The position numbers were made by a program, and so were the translations under genes. A DNA stretch of 42,912 nt from Bacteroidia bacterium (lineage in GTDB: Bacteria; Bacteroidota; Bacteroidia; UBA4408): NCBI GenBank assembly GCA_020845635.1, contig JADLFI010000041.1, positions 1 through 42,912 of the forward strand. The letters are read 5' to 3'. Under the pieces are notes generated by a model that did no database searches, had not been told where the DNA came from, and was given only the letters and a program-made list of their open reading frames with translations. This document shows, in pieces, positions 1 through 7,181 of the stretch; the first letter of the stretch is position 1; each line of letters starts with the position of its first letter.

Positions 1-28
1 AAAATTATCTTTGTTTTGTAAAAATTTA

Positions 29-36
29 TATATTTG
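29..36 (+). promoter_or_regulatory. Candidate Bacteroidota sigma-A -7 element
   Basis: TATATTTG matches the TAnnTTTG -7 consensus of Bacteroidota. A TTTG lies at 10-13, but the 15-nt spacer is shorter than usual. Transcription would start near 41, leaving an A-rich leader of about 27 nt before the ATG at 68, which is typical of this phylum. Confidence 0.45.
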
Positions 37-67
37 TCACAATTAACACACTAAAAACAAAAAAACA

Positions 68-349
68 ATGAAAAAAATTAAAACAATTTTCGCAGCAGCT
101 TCAATCGCTTTATTAATGGCTTCATGCTCAACAATATCGCCTACTATGTTAACCCAGAATTCTGTAGGTACTAAAGTGGGTAGAGCTTCAGGTACGGTTT
201 ATCTTAGGGTTTTTGCTTTTGGAGCTGATTGGAGTTTACAATCGGCTGCTAAAAATGGTGGTATTAACAAAATTGCAACAGTTGATACTAAAGTAACAAA
301 TATTCTTGGTATTATTTGGACATTTGAAACCATCGTTACCGGAGAATAA
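68..349 (+). CDS. TRL-like family small lipoprotein
   Basis: This 93-residue protein starts with a lipoprotein signal peptide (lipobox LMASC, lipidated Cys20). The mature part is short and Gly-rich, with 'VGTKVGRASGTVYL' followed by a hydrophobic stretch and 'INKIATVDTKVTN', which resembles the TRL-like family (PF13146) of small envelope lipoproteins of unknown role. The start is set by the signal peptide and by a plausible promoter 30 bp upstream. A strong hairpin terminator follows directly, so the gene is probably a single transcription unit. The function is unknown, and the family call is from recollection of the pattern rather than a search. Confidence 0.75.
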   Translation: MKKIKTIFAAASIALLMASCSTISPTMLTQNSVGTKVGRASGTVYLRVFAFGADWSLQSAAKNGGINKIATVDTKVTNILGIIWTFETIVTGE

Positions 350-367
350 TTTTTATGATTTCTTTTT

Positions 368-402
368 AAGAGCATTTGTTGAATAACAAATGCTCTTTTT
401 TT
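368..402 (+). terminator. Rho-independent terminator of the TRL-like gene
   Basis: AAGAGCATTTGTT (368-380) and AACAAATGCTCTT (385-397) form a perfect 13-bp stem with a GAAT loop, followed by a T-rich run. It separates the first lipoprotein from the next two and rules out the in-frame TTG at 376 as a start, because that codon lies inside the stem. Confidence 0.9.
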
Positions 403-417
403 ATTTTTATGATGACT

Positions 418-936
418 ATGAAGCGGATTTATGTAATTGGGTTTGTCTTGTCTTTAGCTTTTTTACAATCGTGTGGGAGTAAGGACAAACATATAAATTT
501 TGGATATTTAGAGTGTTTTAATCCCGGAATTAATGAAAAGCAATTAAGCATTTCTCAACTACACTTAAATTTTTACGAAAAATATTTATTTATTGATAGC
601 TGTGATATAATGCTTAACAGAGTGATACTCAGTGATAGCAATTATTTTTATATTGCCATGAGTACCAATAGCACTATTGAAAAATTTGAAAATAGAATGC
701 TTCGTAATAATGCTTTTAAGGTACTTAACCAAAAACAATTTGAAGACAAAGAAAAAAAATTCAATTCTTTTTTAATAAAGAACAAGGATATGTTTTTTAA
801 TAGAATACTTTATACAGCGCCTAAAACAAAAGAATTTATAGTGTTTGATTATGTGTCAAAAGACTCTTTAACAGCTAATAGCTTTTATGAGAATCAACAA
901 AATTTTACCCAAAAAATTAGTTGCAATGATGAATAA
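418..936 (+). CDS. Hypothetical lipoprotein
   Basis: This is a 172-residue protein counted from the ATG at 418. ATGs at 409 and 412 are also possible. The N-terminus is a clear lipoprotein signal (MKRIYVIGFVLSLAFLQSC, lipidated Cys19). The mature part is rich in Asn, Lys and Phe, and I recognise no domain. It begins only about 16 nt after the preceding terminator, so its promoter must lie within or before that hairpin, or some read-through occurs. Its stop overlaps the start of the next lipoprotein gene (ATGATGAATAA), so the two are probably translationally coupled. I cannot assign a function. Confidence 0.7.
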   Translation: MKRIYVIGFVLSLAFLQSCGSKDKHINFGYLECFNPGINEKQLSISQLHLNFYEKYLFIDSCDIMLNRVILSDSNYFYIAMSTNSTIEKFENRMLRNNAFKVLNQKQFEDKEKKFNSFLIKNKDMFFNRILYTAPKTKEFIVFDYVSKDSLTANSFYENQQNFTQKISCNDE

Positions 937-1468
937 AAATATCTTATTTCTTTTGTTCTTTATTTCCATCACTACATCATGTATAGGCGGTCGTAACAGC
1001 AGTATAAAGGCAAGACATTCATTTAAAAGCGACAGAGAAGTAATTTTTGTTAATGCCGATAGTATGGTTTATTTTATTAAACCAATATTAATGAAGTCGG
1101 AAAAGAAAAATAGTTTGATGATAGATTATACCTATTTGTTTTCCAAGAAAAGCCCCAATAACCCGGTAAAAATTAGCTTTACGATATATTCAAAAACCCG
1201 TTACGATAGCCTTGAAGCCATAAAATTAGTTTACAACAACAACCAAAGTATTGAGATAAAAGAAATTAATATGATGTTTCAAGAAAAGAAAGGGAGTGAT
1301 AAATATTTGATTAGATATAACTTTTGGGTAGATAAAAAACGTATGGAGGAAGTGAGTAAAAGCAGTTCCTTAGAACTTATTTTAAACAATAATGAAGGTT
1401 TTAAAGCTTCAGATAAAAAATGGAAACGCTTGGCAGAAGTGCTTAACCAATCGCTGCAAAACATGTAG
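926..1468 (+). CDS. Hypothetical lipoprotein, coupled to the preceding gene
   Basis: This protein has about 180 residues and begins at one of two adjacent ATGs (926 or 929) that overlap the last codons of the previous gene. That start is preferred over 887 because it gives a compact lipoprotein signal (NKNILFLLFFISITTSC). The mature chain is basic and hydrophilic, with a predicted mixed alpha/beta pattern and no motif I recognise. The short overlap with the upstream lipoprotein suggests a two-gene unit acting together in the envelope. A weak 7-bp hairpin (1486-1492/1503-1509) follows the stop but lacks a good T-run. Confidence 0.65.
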   Translation: MMNKNILFLLFFISITTSCIGGRNSSIKARHSFKSDREVIFVNADSMVYFIKPILMKSEKKNSLMIDYTYLFSKKSPNNPVKISFTIYSKTRYDSLEAIKLVYNNNQSIEIKEINMMFQEKKGSDKYLIRYNFWVDKKRMEEVSKSSSLELILNNNEGFKASDKKWKRLAEVLNQSLQNM

Positions 1469-1948
1469 AAAATTCATGAAAGATAAGAGAAAACAATAAA
1501 TATTTCTCTCTAATTCAATAGCATTGAAACTAATGCTTATTGATGTTATTACAATATGCAGCTGCATTATGCAAATCATACTTATTCAGATTGGAAATAA
1601 TTATTGTGGAATAATATTCTTTTAGAAATAGTTTTTGCGAGCTAGTCTATAAGGAAATTTTTTTAGTTTATTTTTCATTGAAATTTTATTTCTTAATTTG
1701 GCTGTTGTGGTCATGGAATAAAGAAAATGATAAAGATGGTTTAGGCATTAATTCTTCACAAAATTTCCCTTTTATCAATTAATAAAAAAAGCATAATAGA
1801 GATAATTAAGCTATCAATAAGTAGCGCATTAAAATACCAATTATGGGCGAGTTGAGAATTACAACAGAAACATATTTTATATTTCAGTTATTTGGCTTTA
1901 TTTTTGTTGATGAATATTTAAAATATTTACCTTTTTAATTATATTACT
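1469..1948. other. 480-bp AT-rich intergenic region with dyads
   Basis: I find no convincing coding sequence here. The stretch holds an imperfect hairpin (1516-1525/1532-1542, one-base bulge), a perfect 12-bp palindrome ATGCAGCTGCAT (1556-1567), and further on a TAnnTTTG-like element for the rhodanese gene. It is long for a genome packed this tightly. Confidence 0.5.
1899..1906 (+). promoter_or_regulatory. Candidate -7 element for the rhodanese gene
   Basis: TATTTTTG fits TAnnTTTG, but I see no well-spaced -33 TTG. The leader to the ATG at 1949 would be about 37 nt and AT-rich. Confidence 0.35.
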
Positions 1949-2401
1949 ATGAAAAATTTATTTACTCTGTTGGGTCTTGTAGCTTTTGTTTTGGCAGCAT
2001 TTGTTATTCAAAGTTTTTCTGTTCCACAGCAACCCGACCCCTGGAATAGCAAGCAGTTAATGGAGCCGTCAGACTTGGCTAAGATTATTGAAGGCAAAAC
2101 AAATCAAAAAGTTTATGTTTACAGTATTGGGCCGGCAGCTCTAATAAAAAACTCTATTGACATAGGAGAAGGGAGTAATGCCAACAATATAGCCAAGTTG
2201 AAAGAACAAGTAAGTAAGCTCCCTAAAGATGCTCAGATAGTAATTTATTGCGGTTGCTGTCCGTTTAAAAATTGCCCAAACGTAAGACCTGCTTTTAGCT
2301 TGCTCAACGAAATGAAATTTACCAATCATAAGTTGTTAAACCTATCAAATAATTTACGCGAAGACTGGATTGCCAAAGGATATCCAACAGTAAGCCAATA
2401 A
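1949..2401 (+). CDS. Exported rhodanese-like protein with a Cys-rich active-site loop
   Basis: This 150-residue protein has an N-terminal hydrophobic signal/anchor (about residues 4-22) followed by a rhodanese-like fold. The strand 'AQIVIYC' leads into the loop where the catalytic persulfide Cys of rhodaneses sits. Here the loop is CGCCPFKNCP, with Cys101, 103, 104 and 109, followed by 'NVRPAFSLLNEMKF' and a C-terminal 'LREDWIAKGYP'. The DW-xx-GYP ending is typical of rhodanese domains. Four cysteines suggest metal binding, disulfide exchange or persulfide relay in the periplasm rather than simple thiosulfate sulfurtransfer; this is inference. The gene is monocistronic and its stop lies 7 bp from the converging gene. 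Confidence 0.75.
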   Translation: MKNLFTLLGLVAFVLAAFVIQSFSVPQQPDPWNSKQLMEPSDLAKIIEGKTNQKVYVYSIGPAALIKNSIDIGEGSNANNIAKLKEQVSKLPKDAQIVIYCGCCPFKNCPNVRPAFSLLNEMKFTNHKLLNLSNNLREDWIAKGYPTVSQ

Positions 2402-2408
2402 AGCACGA

Positions 2409-3806
2409 TTATTCCATTTGATAAACAATAAACTCAAACTCACGACCCGATATATCTTTTCGGTTAAAAATAGCAATCTTATTTAAACCCTCAATATTGG
2501 CCAAAAAGGTTTTATCAACCCCGCAATCGTAACCAAAATGCGAATCCCAGAATACTATTTCTCCCGGCTTTAAGGCATTTTTAAATTCAGGGTGACTTAA
2601 AACACAATTTTCGTAATATTTGTTGGCATTAAATATATCTATATTTAGAAGCATATTAATATACGAATATCTACCATACACACGACTGTCTAATAAGCCC
2701 GGTTGTGTTTTTATCCAATGAGCCGCTTGTGTTAATACTATACTCTCATTATTGGGTTGCAGCGGTTGGTGATATTGCTTGAAAGGATAAACAATGACAG
2801 CCATTAATATCAAAGCGGGCAGTGCAATATTGATGGGTTTATAATTTCTAACAAAATAAGTAATAAAATTAAAGCCTTTAAGGGCAATAATTCCAAACAT
2901 TGGAGCTACTGCCGCCATAACCCTGTGTAAACCGAGCGAACCAAAAAGTCCTTTCCACCAGAATACCGAATGCATTACAAAATAGAGGGCAAAAGAACCG
3001 AATATCAGGAGAAAGAAAACGGTTTTATGCTTTTCAATTTTATCAAACTTAAAAAAGAAGCTCAAACAAGCCGCTACAAAAAGCACTACCAAAGGGAGTC
3101 CAAAAAGCCTGTCGTTATGAGCCACAAAATAAAACAAAGTACCATGTCCGTATAAATCGTAAGCCCCTTTGTACGGATTTTGATGTATTATCCACAACAA
3201 ATCATTAAACACCAAGCCACCAACCAAAGAGTATAATACTGAGCCGGTAGCCGTGAGCCAAAAGGCTTTTACTTGTTTTATCAATAATAAATAAACAGAA
3301 AACAGCGGAACAATAAAAAAACCTTCGGTACGGGCAAAAGGCAGAAAAGAGATAATAATAGCCGCCAAATAATATTTTTCTTTCAATATCAAATAAACCG
3401 ATATGGTAAGTACCAAGGCGAAAGTTGGCTCAGTAAGAGCGCTAAAGCTTGACATAAAAAACAAAGGAGAAAAGAAAACCAGAATAAAAGCTGCCGCATT
3501 GTTTCTGAAATTAAGCTCGCGGGCAATAAACACAGCAGTATATGCAGTAATGGTATTACAAAGTAAATTATATATATTGCTTCCTAGATAACCGGCCTGT
3601 GCAAAAGGAGCGCTTAATAAAATGTACAATGGTTTACCCCAGTGGTCGAGCAACAAATGAGGGTATTTTATAGTGTAGCGGGCAATTAAATAATGCTGGG
3701 GGCTATCGCCTGTATCAAAAGTGCCTTTGCTGTAAACAATAAACAACAATACCAAGGTAAATGCAGCAAAAGCAATCATATATACCGATTCTTCTTTAAT
3801 CTTCAT
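2409..3806 (-). CDS. Multi-pass membrane protein, putative GT-C-fold glycosyltransferase
   Basis: This 465-residue protein has about ten or more membrane segments. Close to the N-terminus, after the first helix, is 'GTFDTGDSPQHYLIARY'. An acidic motif in the first extracytoplasmic loop is the hallmark of GT-C enzymes (PMT/ArnT/GT83-like) that use polyprenyl-phosphate sugars. The C-terminal 110 residues form a soluble periplasmic domain. I did not recognise a specific family, so the substrate is unknown; an O-antigen or protein glycosylation role is inference. It follows the UMF1 transporter gene with an 18-nt gap on the same strand and is probably co-transcribed with it. Confidence 0.6.
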   Translation of the reverse strand: MKIKEESVYMIAFAAFTLVLLFIVYSKGTFDTGDSPQHYLIARYTIKYPHLLLDHWGKPLYILLSAPFAQAGYLGSNIYNLLCNTITAYTAVFIARELNFRNNAAAFILVFFSPLFFMSSFSALTEPTFALVLTISVYLILKEKYYLAAIIISFLPFARTEGFFIVPLFSVYLLLIKQVKAFWLTATGSVLYSLVGGLVFNDLLWIIHQNPYKGAYDLYGHGTLFYFVAHNDRLFGLPLVVLFVAACLSFFFKFDKIEKHKTVFFLLIFGSFALYFVMHSVFWWKGLFGSLGLHRVMAAVAPMFGIIALKGFNFITYFVRNYKPINIALPALILMAVIVYPFKQYHQPLQPNNESIVLTQAAHWIKTQPGLLDSRVYGRYSYINMLLNIDIFNANKYYENCVLSHPEFKNALKPGEIVFWDSHFGYDCGVDKTFLANIEGLNKIAIFNRKDISGREFEFIVYQME

Positions 3807-3824
3807 CTATTGTCAATATTGGTT

Positions 3825-5153
3825 TCATTCATTGTTTTCCTTCTGAGGAACACGAAATAAAAGTAAAAATCCTACCAAAAAAAACAGCACAAGAATAAGT
3901 ATAGGAGTACGCATAGTTGAGCTATTTTCTGTAATTAGTGCAAAACAAGCCATCCCTAAAACAATACTCATTTTTTCGCACACATCATAAAAGCTAAAAT
4001 ACGAAGTGTGGTCGTAAGTTTCAGGTAACATTTTACTGTAGGTGCTTCGGCTAAGCGATTGAATACCGCCCATAACCAAACCTACACCCATAGCTACTAA
4101 ATAAAAATGCATAGGAGTATAAACCAGTGCATAGGTAAGGGCACAAATTATAGCCCAAAATACGGTAGCTATTTTAAGCGTTAATAAGTTTCCTGCTTTT
4201 CTGGATATATAAGAAAACAGGTGTGCCCCACCCATAGCTACAAACTGAATAATTAAAATTACAGTAATAAGCTTTCCGGAGTCCATCCCGCTGCCGTCAG
4301 TATCTTTAATTTCGGTTGAACCGAACAAGGTGGCCACGAGCATTACCGTTTGAACGCCCATACTGTATATAAAAAAGGCAGCTAAATATCTTTTTAATTG
4401 TTTATTGTGTTTCAATTCGTTCCACACTTTCATAAGCTCATGGTAGCCATTGGCTAGGGTAGTTCTTTTATGGTTGATTTTTTCGCCTTTTGGTAAATAA
4501 TAAAATGGAATTTGTGCAAATCCTGCCCACCAAATACCCACAGTTAAAAAAGAGATACGGGTAGCCTCGGCTGCTGACGATATATGAAACATTTCATAGT
4601 TTTTTATCATCACCAAATTAATAACTAATAATATAGAACTTCCCCAATATCCCATAGAAAAGCCCTTGGCGCTTACCTTATCTTGTTGTTCGGGATAGGC
4701 AATTTCAGGCAGATAAGCATTGTAAAAAACCATGCTTCCGCTATACCCCATACAGGCTACTATAGCCAAGATAATACCTAAGGAAACCGAATCTTTATCA
4801 AAAAAAAACATAAGCAAACAGGCGCCTGCACCCATATAACTAAAAATCTGCATAAATTTCTTTTTACTGCCACCGTAATCGGCAACCCCCGATAGCAGTG
4901 GAGAAAAAAGCACAACTACTAAGTAGGCAAAGGCCAAAGAATATTCGTATAAGGCTGTGTTTTTAAAACTTATTCCTAGAAAATTTACCGTATTGTTAAT
5001 TACTTCACCAGCATCGTTTTTTTCAGTAGTTACGGCATTATAGTATATAGGAAAAATAGTTGCAGTAATAACCAAATTATACACCGAGTTAGCTAAGTCG
5101 TAGGTGGCCCAAGCCCTAATTAATTTCTTATCTCCTTTGAGAAGTAATGGCAT
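3825..5153 (-). CDS. MFS transporter, UMF1 (Atg22-like) family
   Basis: This 442-residue protein has about 12 transmembrane helices. The N-terminal 'RAWATYDLANSVYNLVI' is the signature of the UMF1/Atg22-like branch of the major facilitator superfamily. The loops 'GGSKKKFMQIFS' after helices 2-3 and 'GGIQSLSRSTYSKMLPE' in the second half fit the MFS cytoplasmic-loop pattern. Yeast Atg22 exports amino acids from the vacuole; bacterial members are mostly uncharacterised, so the substrate is not predicted. It is the first gene of a two-gene minus-strand unit and diverges from the MerR gene across a 223-bp region. Confidence 0.85.
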   Translation of the reverse strand: MPLLLKGDKKLIRAWATYDLANSVYNLVITATIFPIYYNAVTTEKNDAGEVINNTVNFLGISFKNTALYEYSLAFAYLVVVLFSPLLSGVADYGGSKKKFMQIFSYMGAGACLLMFFFDKDSVSLGIILAIVACMGYSGSMVFYNAYLPEIAYPEQQDKVSAKGFSMGYWGSSILLVINLVMIKNYEMFHISSAAEATRISFLTVGIWWAGFAQIPFYYLPKGEKINHKRTTLANGYHELMKVWNELKHNKQLKRYLAAFFIYSMGVQTVMLVATLFGSTEIKDTDGSGMDSGKLITVILIIQFVAMGGAHLFSYISRKAGNLLTLKIATVFWAIICALTYALVYTPMHFYLVAMGVGLVMGGIQSLSRSTYSKMLPETYDHTSYFSFYDVCEKMSIVLGMACFALITENSSTMRTPILILVLFFLVGFLLLFRVPQKENNE

Positions 5154-5362
5154 AAAACAATTATTATTTAACCTATCATTTCACGAATGTAGCAAACTTA
5201 TAAAAACAAGAAGAATATTTTTCCAATTTAGAAGTGCAAATTACATTTATCAAAGGTCAGTTTTATGAAACATCATGGTATATCAAAACACAAAGCTTAC
5301 TTGTCCAAAAATAATACTACCGACCCCTCCTTAAAAACAGTCGTTGCTCAAAAAAAAAGTTG

Positions 5363-5370
5363 TATTTTTG
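5363..5370 (+). promoter_or_regulatory. Candidate -7 element directly upstream of the MerR gene
   Basis: TATTTTTG matches TAnnTTTG, with a TTG at 5344-5346 and a 16-nt spacer. Its distance to the ATG at 5377 is only 6 nt, so transcription would begin at or next to the start codon and the mRNA would be essentially leaderless. Confidence 0.5.
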
Positions 5371-5376
5371 AACGCT

Positions 5377-5727
5377 ATGCCATACAAAGAAAAAGATATT
5401 GAAAAACTATACTACACTATTGGTGAGGTATCGGAAATGCTTAATTTAAATGCATCTCAAATACGTTTTTGGCATAAGCATTTTGATATTATTAAGCCAC
5501 ATAAAAACAAACATGGAACACGCTTGTTTACTGCTAAAGATATTGATGCAATTACCAAAGTTAACGAACTTGTAAATGAAAAAGGCTTTACCATTCAAGG
5601 GGCTAAACAGTACTTAGAGCAAAGCCCCGAAATGTTTGACGATAAAAGAGAACAAGCTATTGCATATCTGCGCTTGCTCAAAGAAAAATTATTAATACTT
5701 AAAGATCAAAACAACTCCATGCCTTAA
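5377..5727 (+). CDS. MerR-family transcriptional regulator
   Basis: This 116-residue protein is counted from the ATG at 5377. The N-terminal helix-turn-helix reads 'YYTIGEVSEMLNLNASQIRFWHKHF', followed by the wing 'KNKHGTRLFTAKDIDAI', which is the MerR HTH_1 pattern. A helical segment ('NELVNEKGFTIQGAKQYL') follows. There is no C-terminal effector domain or metal-binding Cys, so it resembles the short MerR-like regulators common in Bacteroidota. An in-frame TTG at 5344 would add 11 residues but overlaps the promoter-like sequence, so I prefer 5377. Its target is unknown; the divergent UMF1 transporter and the downstream psd are neighbours. Confidence 0.85.
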   Translation: MPYKEKDIEKLYYTIGEVSEMLNLNASQIRFWHKHFDIIKPHKNKHGTRLFTAKDIDAITKVNELVNEKGFTIQGAKQYLEQSPEMFDDKREQAIAYLRLLKEKLLILKDQNNSMP

Positions 5728-5807
5728 TTTAATAGGAGAGAAAAGTTGCCAAGTACCGACACAAAACCCAATTCGTAAAACATCAGCAGCACCTATAAAA
5801 ATATTAG

Positions 5808-5815
5808 TAGATTTG
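5808..5815 (+). promoter_or_regulatory. Candidate -7 element for psd
   Basis: TAGATTTG fits TAnnTTTG and lies 32 nt before the psd ATG, giving a leader of about 27 nt. No clear -33 element is visible. Confidence 0.45.
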
Positions 5816-5847
5816 CAGAACATATTTACCTAAAATATTTATACTAT

Positions 5848-6507
5848 ATGAGAATTCATCGCGAAGGAATACCTACAATTTTTATTACCCTTATGTTGTC
5901 ATTATTGATTAATGGTATTTCGGGCTTTTGGTTAGATAAAGTTCCTTTTGCACAACTAATAGTTTTGTCATTAAGCATATTTGCCCTTATTACGGTTTTA
6001 CAGTTTTTCAGAAACCCTAATCGTAAAATAGCCTTTAACGATAACGATATTTTAAGTCCTGCCGATGGAAAAGTGGTAGTTATTGAAGAGGTGGAAGAGA
6101 GTGAATATTTTAAAGATAAGCGCATTCAAATTTCTGTTTTTATGTCGCCTGTTAATGTACATGTTAATCGTGCGCCTATAAAAGGCATTGTAAAATATGT
6201 AAAGTACCATGCCGGACTTTACTTGGTAGCTTGGCACCCCAAATCATCTACCGATAATGAACGAACCACTATAGTGATGGAGCACAGCTCGGGAAAACAA
6301 ATTTTAATGCGTCAGATTGCCGGGGCTTTAGCCCGCAGAATTGTTTACTATTGCAAGCTCGAAGAGGCATTAAATCAGGGCGATGAGTTTGGGTTTATTA
6401 AATTTGGTTCTCGTGTTGATGTTTTTTTGCCTTTGGGCACTAAGGTTAATGTTAAACTTAACGATACTGTAAAAGGCGGAAAAACATCTTTGGCATCATT
6501 TACATGA
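5848..6507 (+). CDS. psd: Phosphatidylserine decarboxylase, short class
   Basis: This is a 219-residue pyruvoyl-dependent decarboxylase that converts phosphatidylserine to phosphatidylethanolamine at the membrane. Two hydrophobic segments at residues 10-55 anchor it. The catalytic domain shows 'LSPADGKVV' (69-77), 'SVFMSPVNVHVNRAP' (96-110), 'YHAGLYLVAWHPKSS' (120-134) and 'KFGSRVDVFLP' (185-195). Self-cleavage would occur between Gly187 and Ser188, with Ser188 becoming the pyruvoyl group. The length and FGS site place it in the short psd class shared by many Bacteroidota and archaea, not the longer E. coli type. No phosphatidylserine synthase gene is adjacent. The start fits the membrane anchor and upstream promoter. 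Confidence 0.95.
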   Translation: MRIHREGIPTIFITLMLSLLINGISGFWLDKVPFAQLIVLSLSIFALITVLQFFRNPNRKIAFNDNDILSPADGKVVVIEEVEESEYFKDKRIQISVFMSPVNVHVNRAPIKGIVKYVKYHAGLYLVAWHPKSSTDNERTTIVMEHSSGKQILMRQIAGALARRIVYYCKLEEALNQGDEFGFIKFGSRVDVFLPLGTKVNVKLNDTVKGGKTSLASFT

Positions 6508-6611
6508 TTAGATTTTACCTAATCAATTTGTTAAATATTTTTGATTTAGGTTTTCGTGGCATAAAAAGTGCTATTAGTCAAAGAGATATAAGAAAATACA
6601 TAAATCTTTAT

Positions 6612-6619
6612 TAATTTTA
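6612..6619 (+). promoter_or_regulatory. Weak candidate -7 element for the TlpA-like gene
   Basis: TAATTTTA matches seven of the eight positions of TAnnTTTG (seven counting the free n positions) and lies 22 nt before the ATG at 6641. It would start the 6.6-10.9 kb envelope gene run. Confidence 0.3.
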
Positions 6620-6640
6620 CACTAAAACAAAATAAAACCA

Positions 6641-7156
6641 ATGAAAAATATTCTGTTATCCTTTATCATCACAACCATAACAACAGGCTTTGTGTTTGCT
6701 CAAAAAAGTGAAAGAGTAATACCTTCGGTAAATATTAAAAAGCTTGACGGCACTCTGTATAATACCGATAATATTAAAAACAACGGAAAGCCAATAATTA
6801 TTGACTTTTGGGCTACTTGGTGCAGTCCGTGCAAAGCTGAGTTGAATGCTATTGCCGAAGAATATGATGATTGGCAAAAAGAAACCGGAGTAGTTCTTTA
6901 TGCCGTATCAATAGACGATGCACGTAATGTTGATAAAATTGCCCCATACGTTAATGGCAAGGGTTGGGAGTATGAAGTTCTCTCAGATGTTAACGGTGAT
7001 TTTAAAAGAGCCATGAATGTAAATAATGTTCCACATGTTTTTGTTCTTAATGGGAATAGAGAAATTGTATATCAGCAAAACTCGGCTGCCCCTGGCGATG
7101 ATAAAAAGCTTTACGAAATAGTGAAAAAGGTTGCAAAAGGCGAGAAAATAGACTAA
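6641..7156 (+). CDS. TlpA-like thioredoxin-fold protein, periplasmic
   Basis: This 171-residue protein has a cleavable signal peptide (about residues 1-20, ending 'FVFAQ') and a thioredoxin fold. The active site is 'DFWATWCSPCKAE' with the redox pair Cys61/Cys64. The conserved cis-proline region follows as 'NNVPHVFVLNG'. Family members (AlkyI hydroperoxide reductase/TlpA/ResA type) reduce disulfides in the periplasm, for example in cytochrome c maturation. It is followed within 26 bp by a DUF6029 barrel and then an Omp28-like CPNC lipoprotein, a context that suggests service to outer-membrane or exported proteins. The specific partner is not known. Confidence 0.9.
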   Translation: MKNILLSFIITTITTGFVFAQKSERVIPSVNIKKLDGTLYNTDNIKNNGKPIIIDFWATWCSPCKAELNAIAEEYDDWQKETGVVLYAVSIDDARNVDKIAPYVNGKGWEYEVLSDVNGDFKRAMNVNNVPHVFVLNGNREIVYQQNSAAPGDDKKLYEIVKKVAKGEKID

Positions 7157-7181
7157 TCCTTACAGATTGCTTTTAATAAAC

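Noticed and set aside
376-408. In-frame TTG start for the second lipoprotein
   Set aside because: It lies inside the stem of the preceding terminator and would spoil the lipoprotein signal; the ATG cluster at 409-418 fits better.
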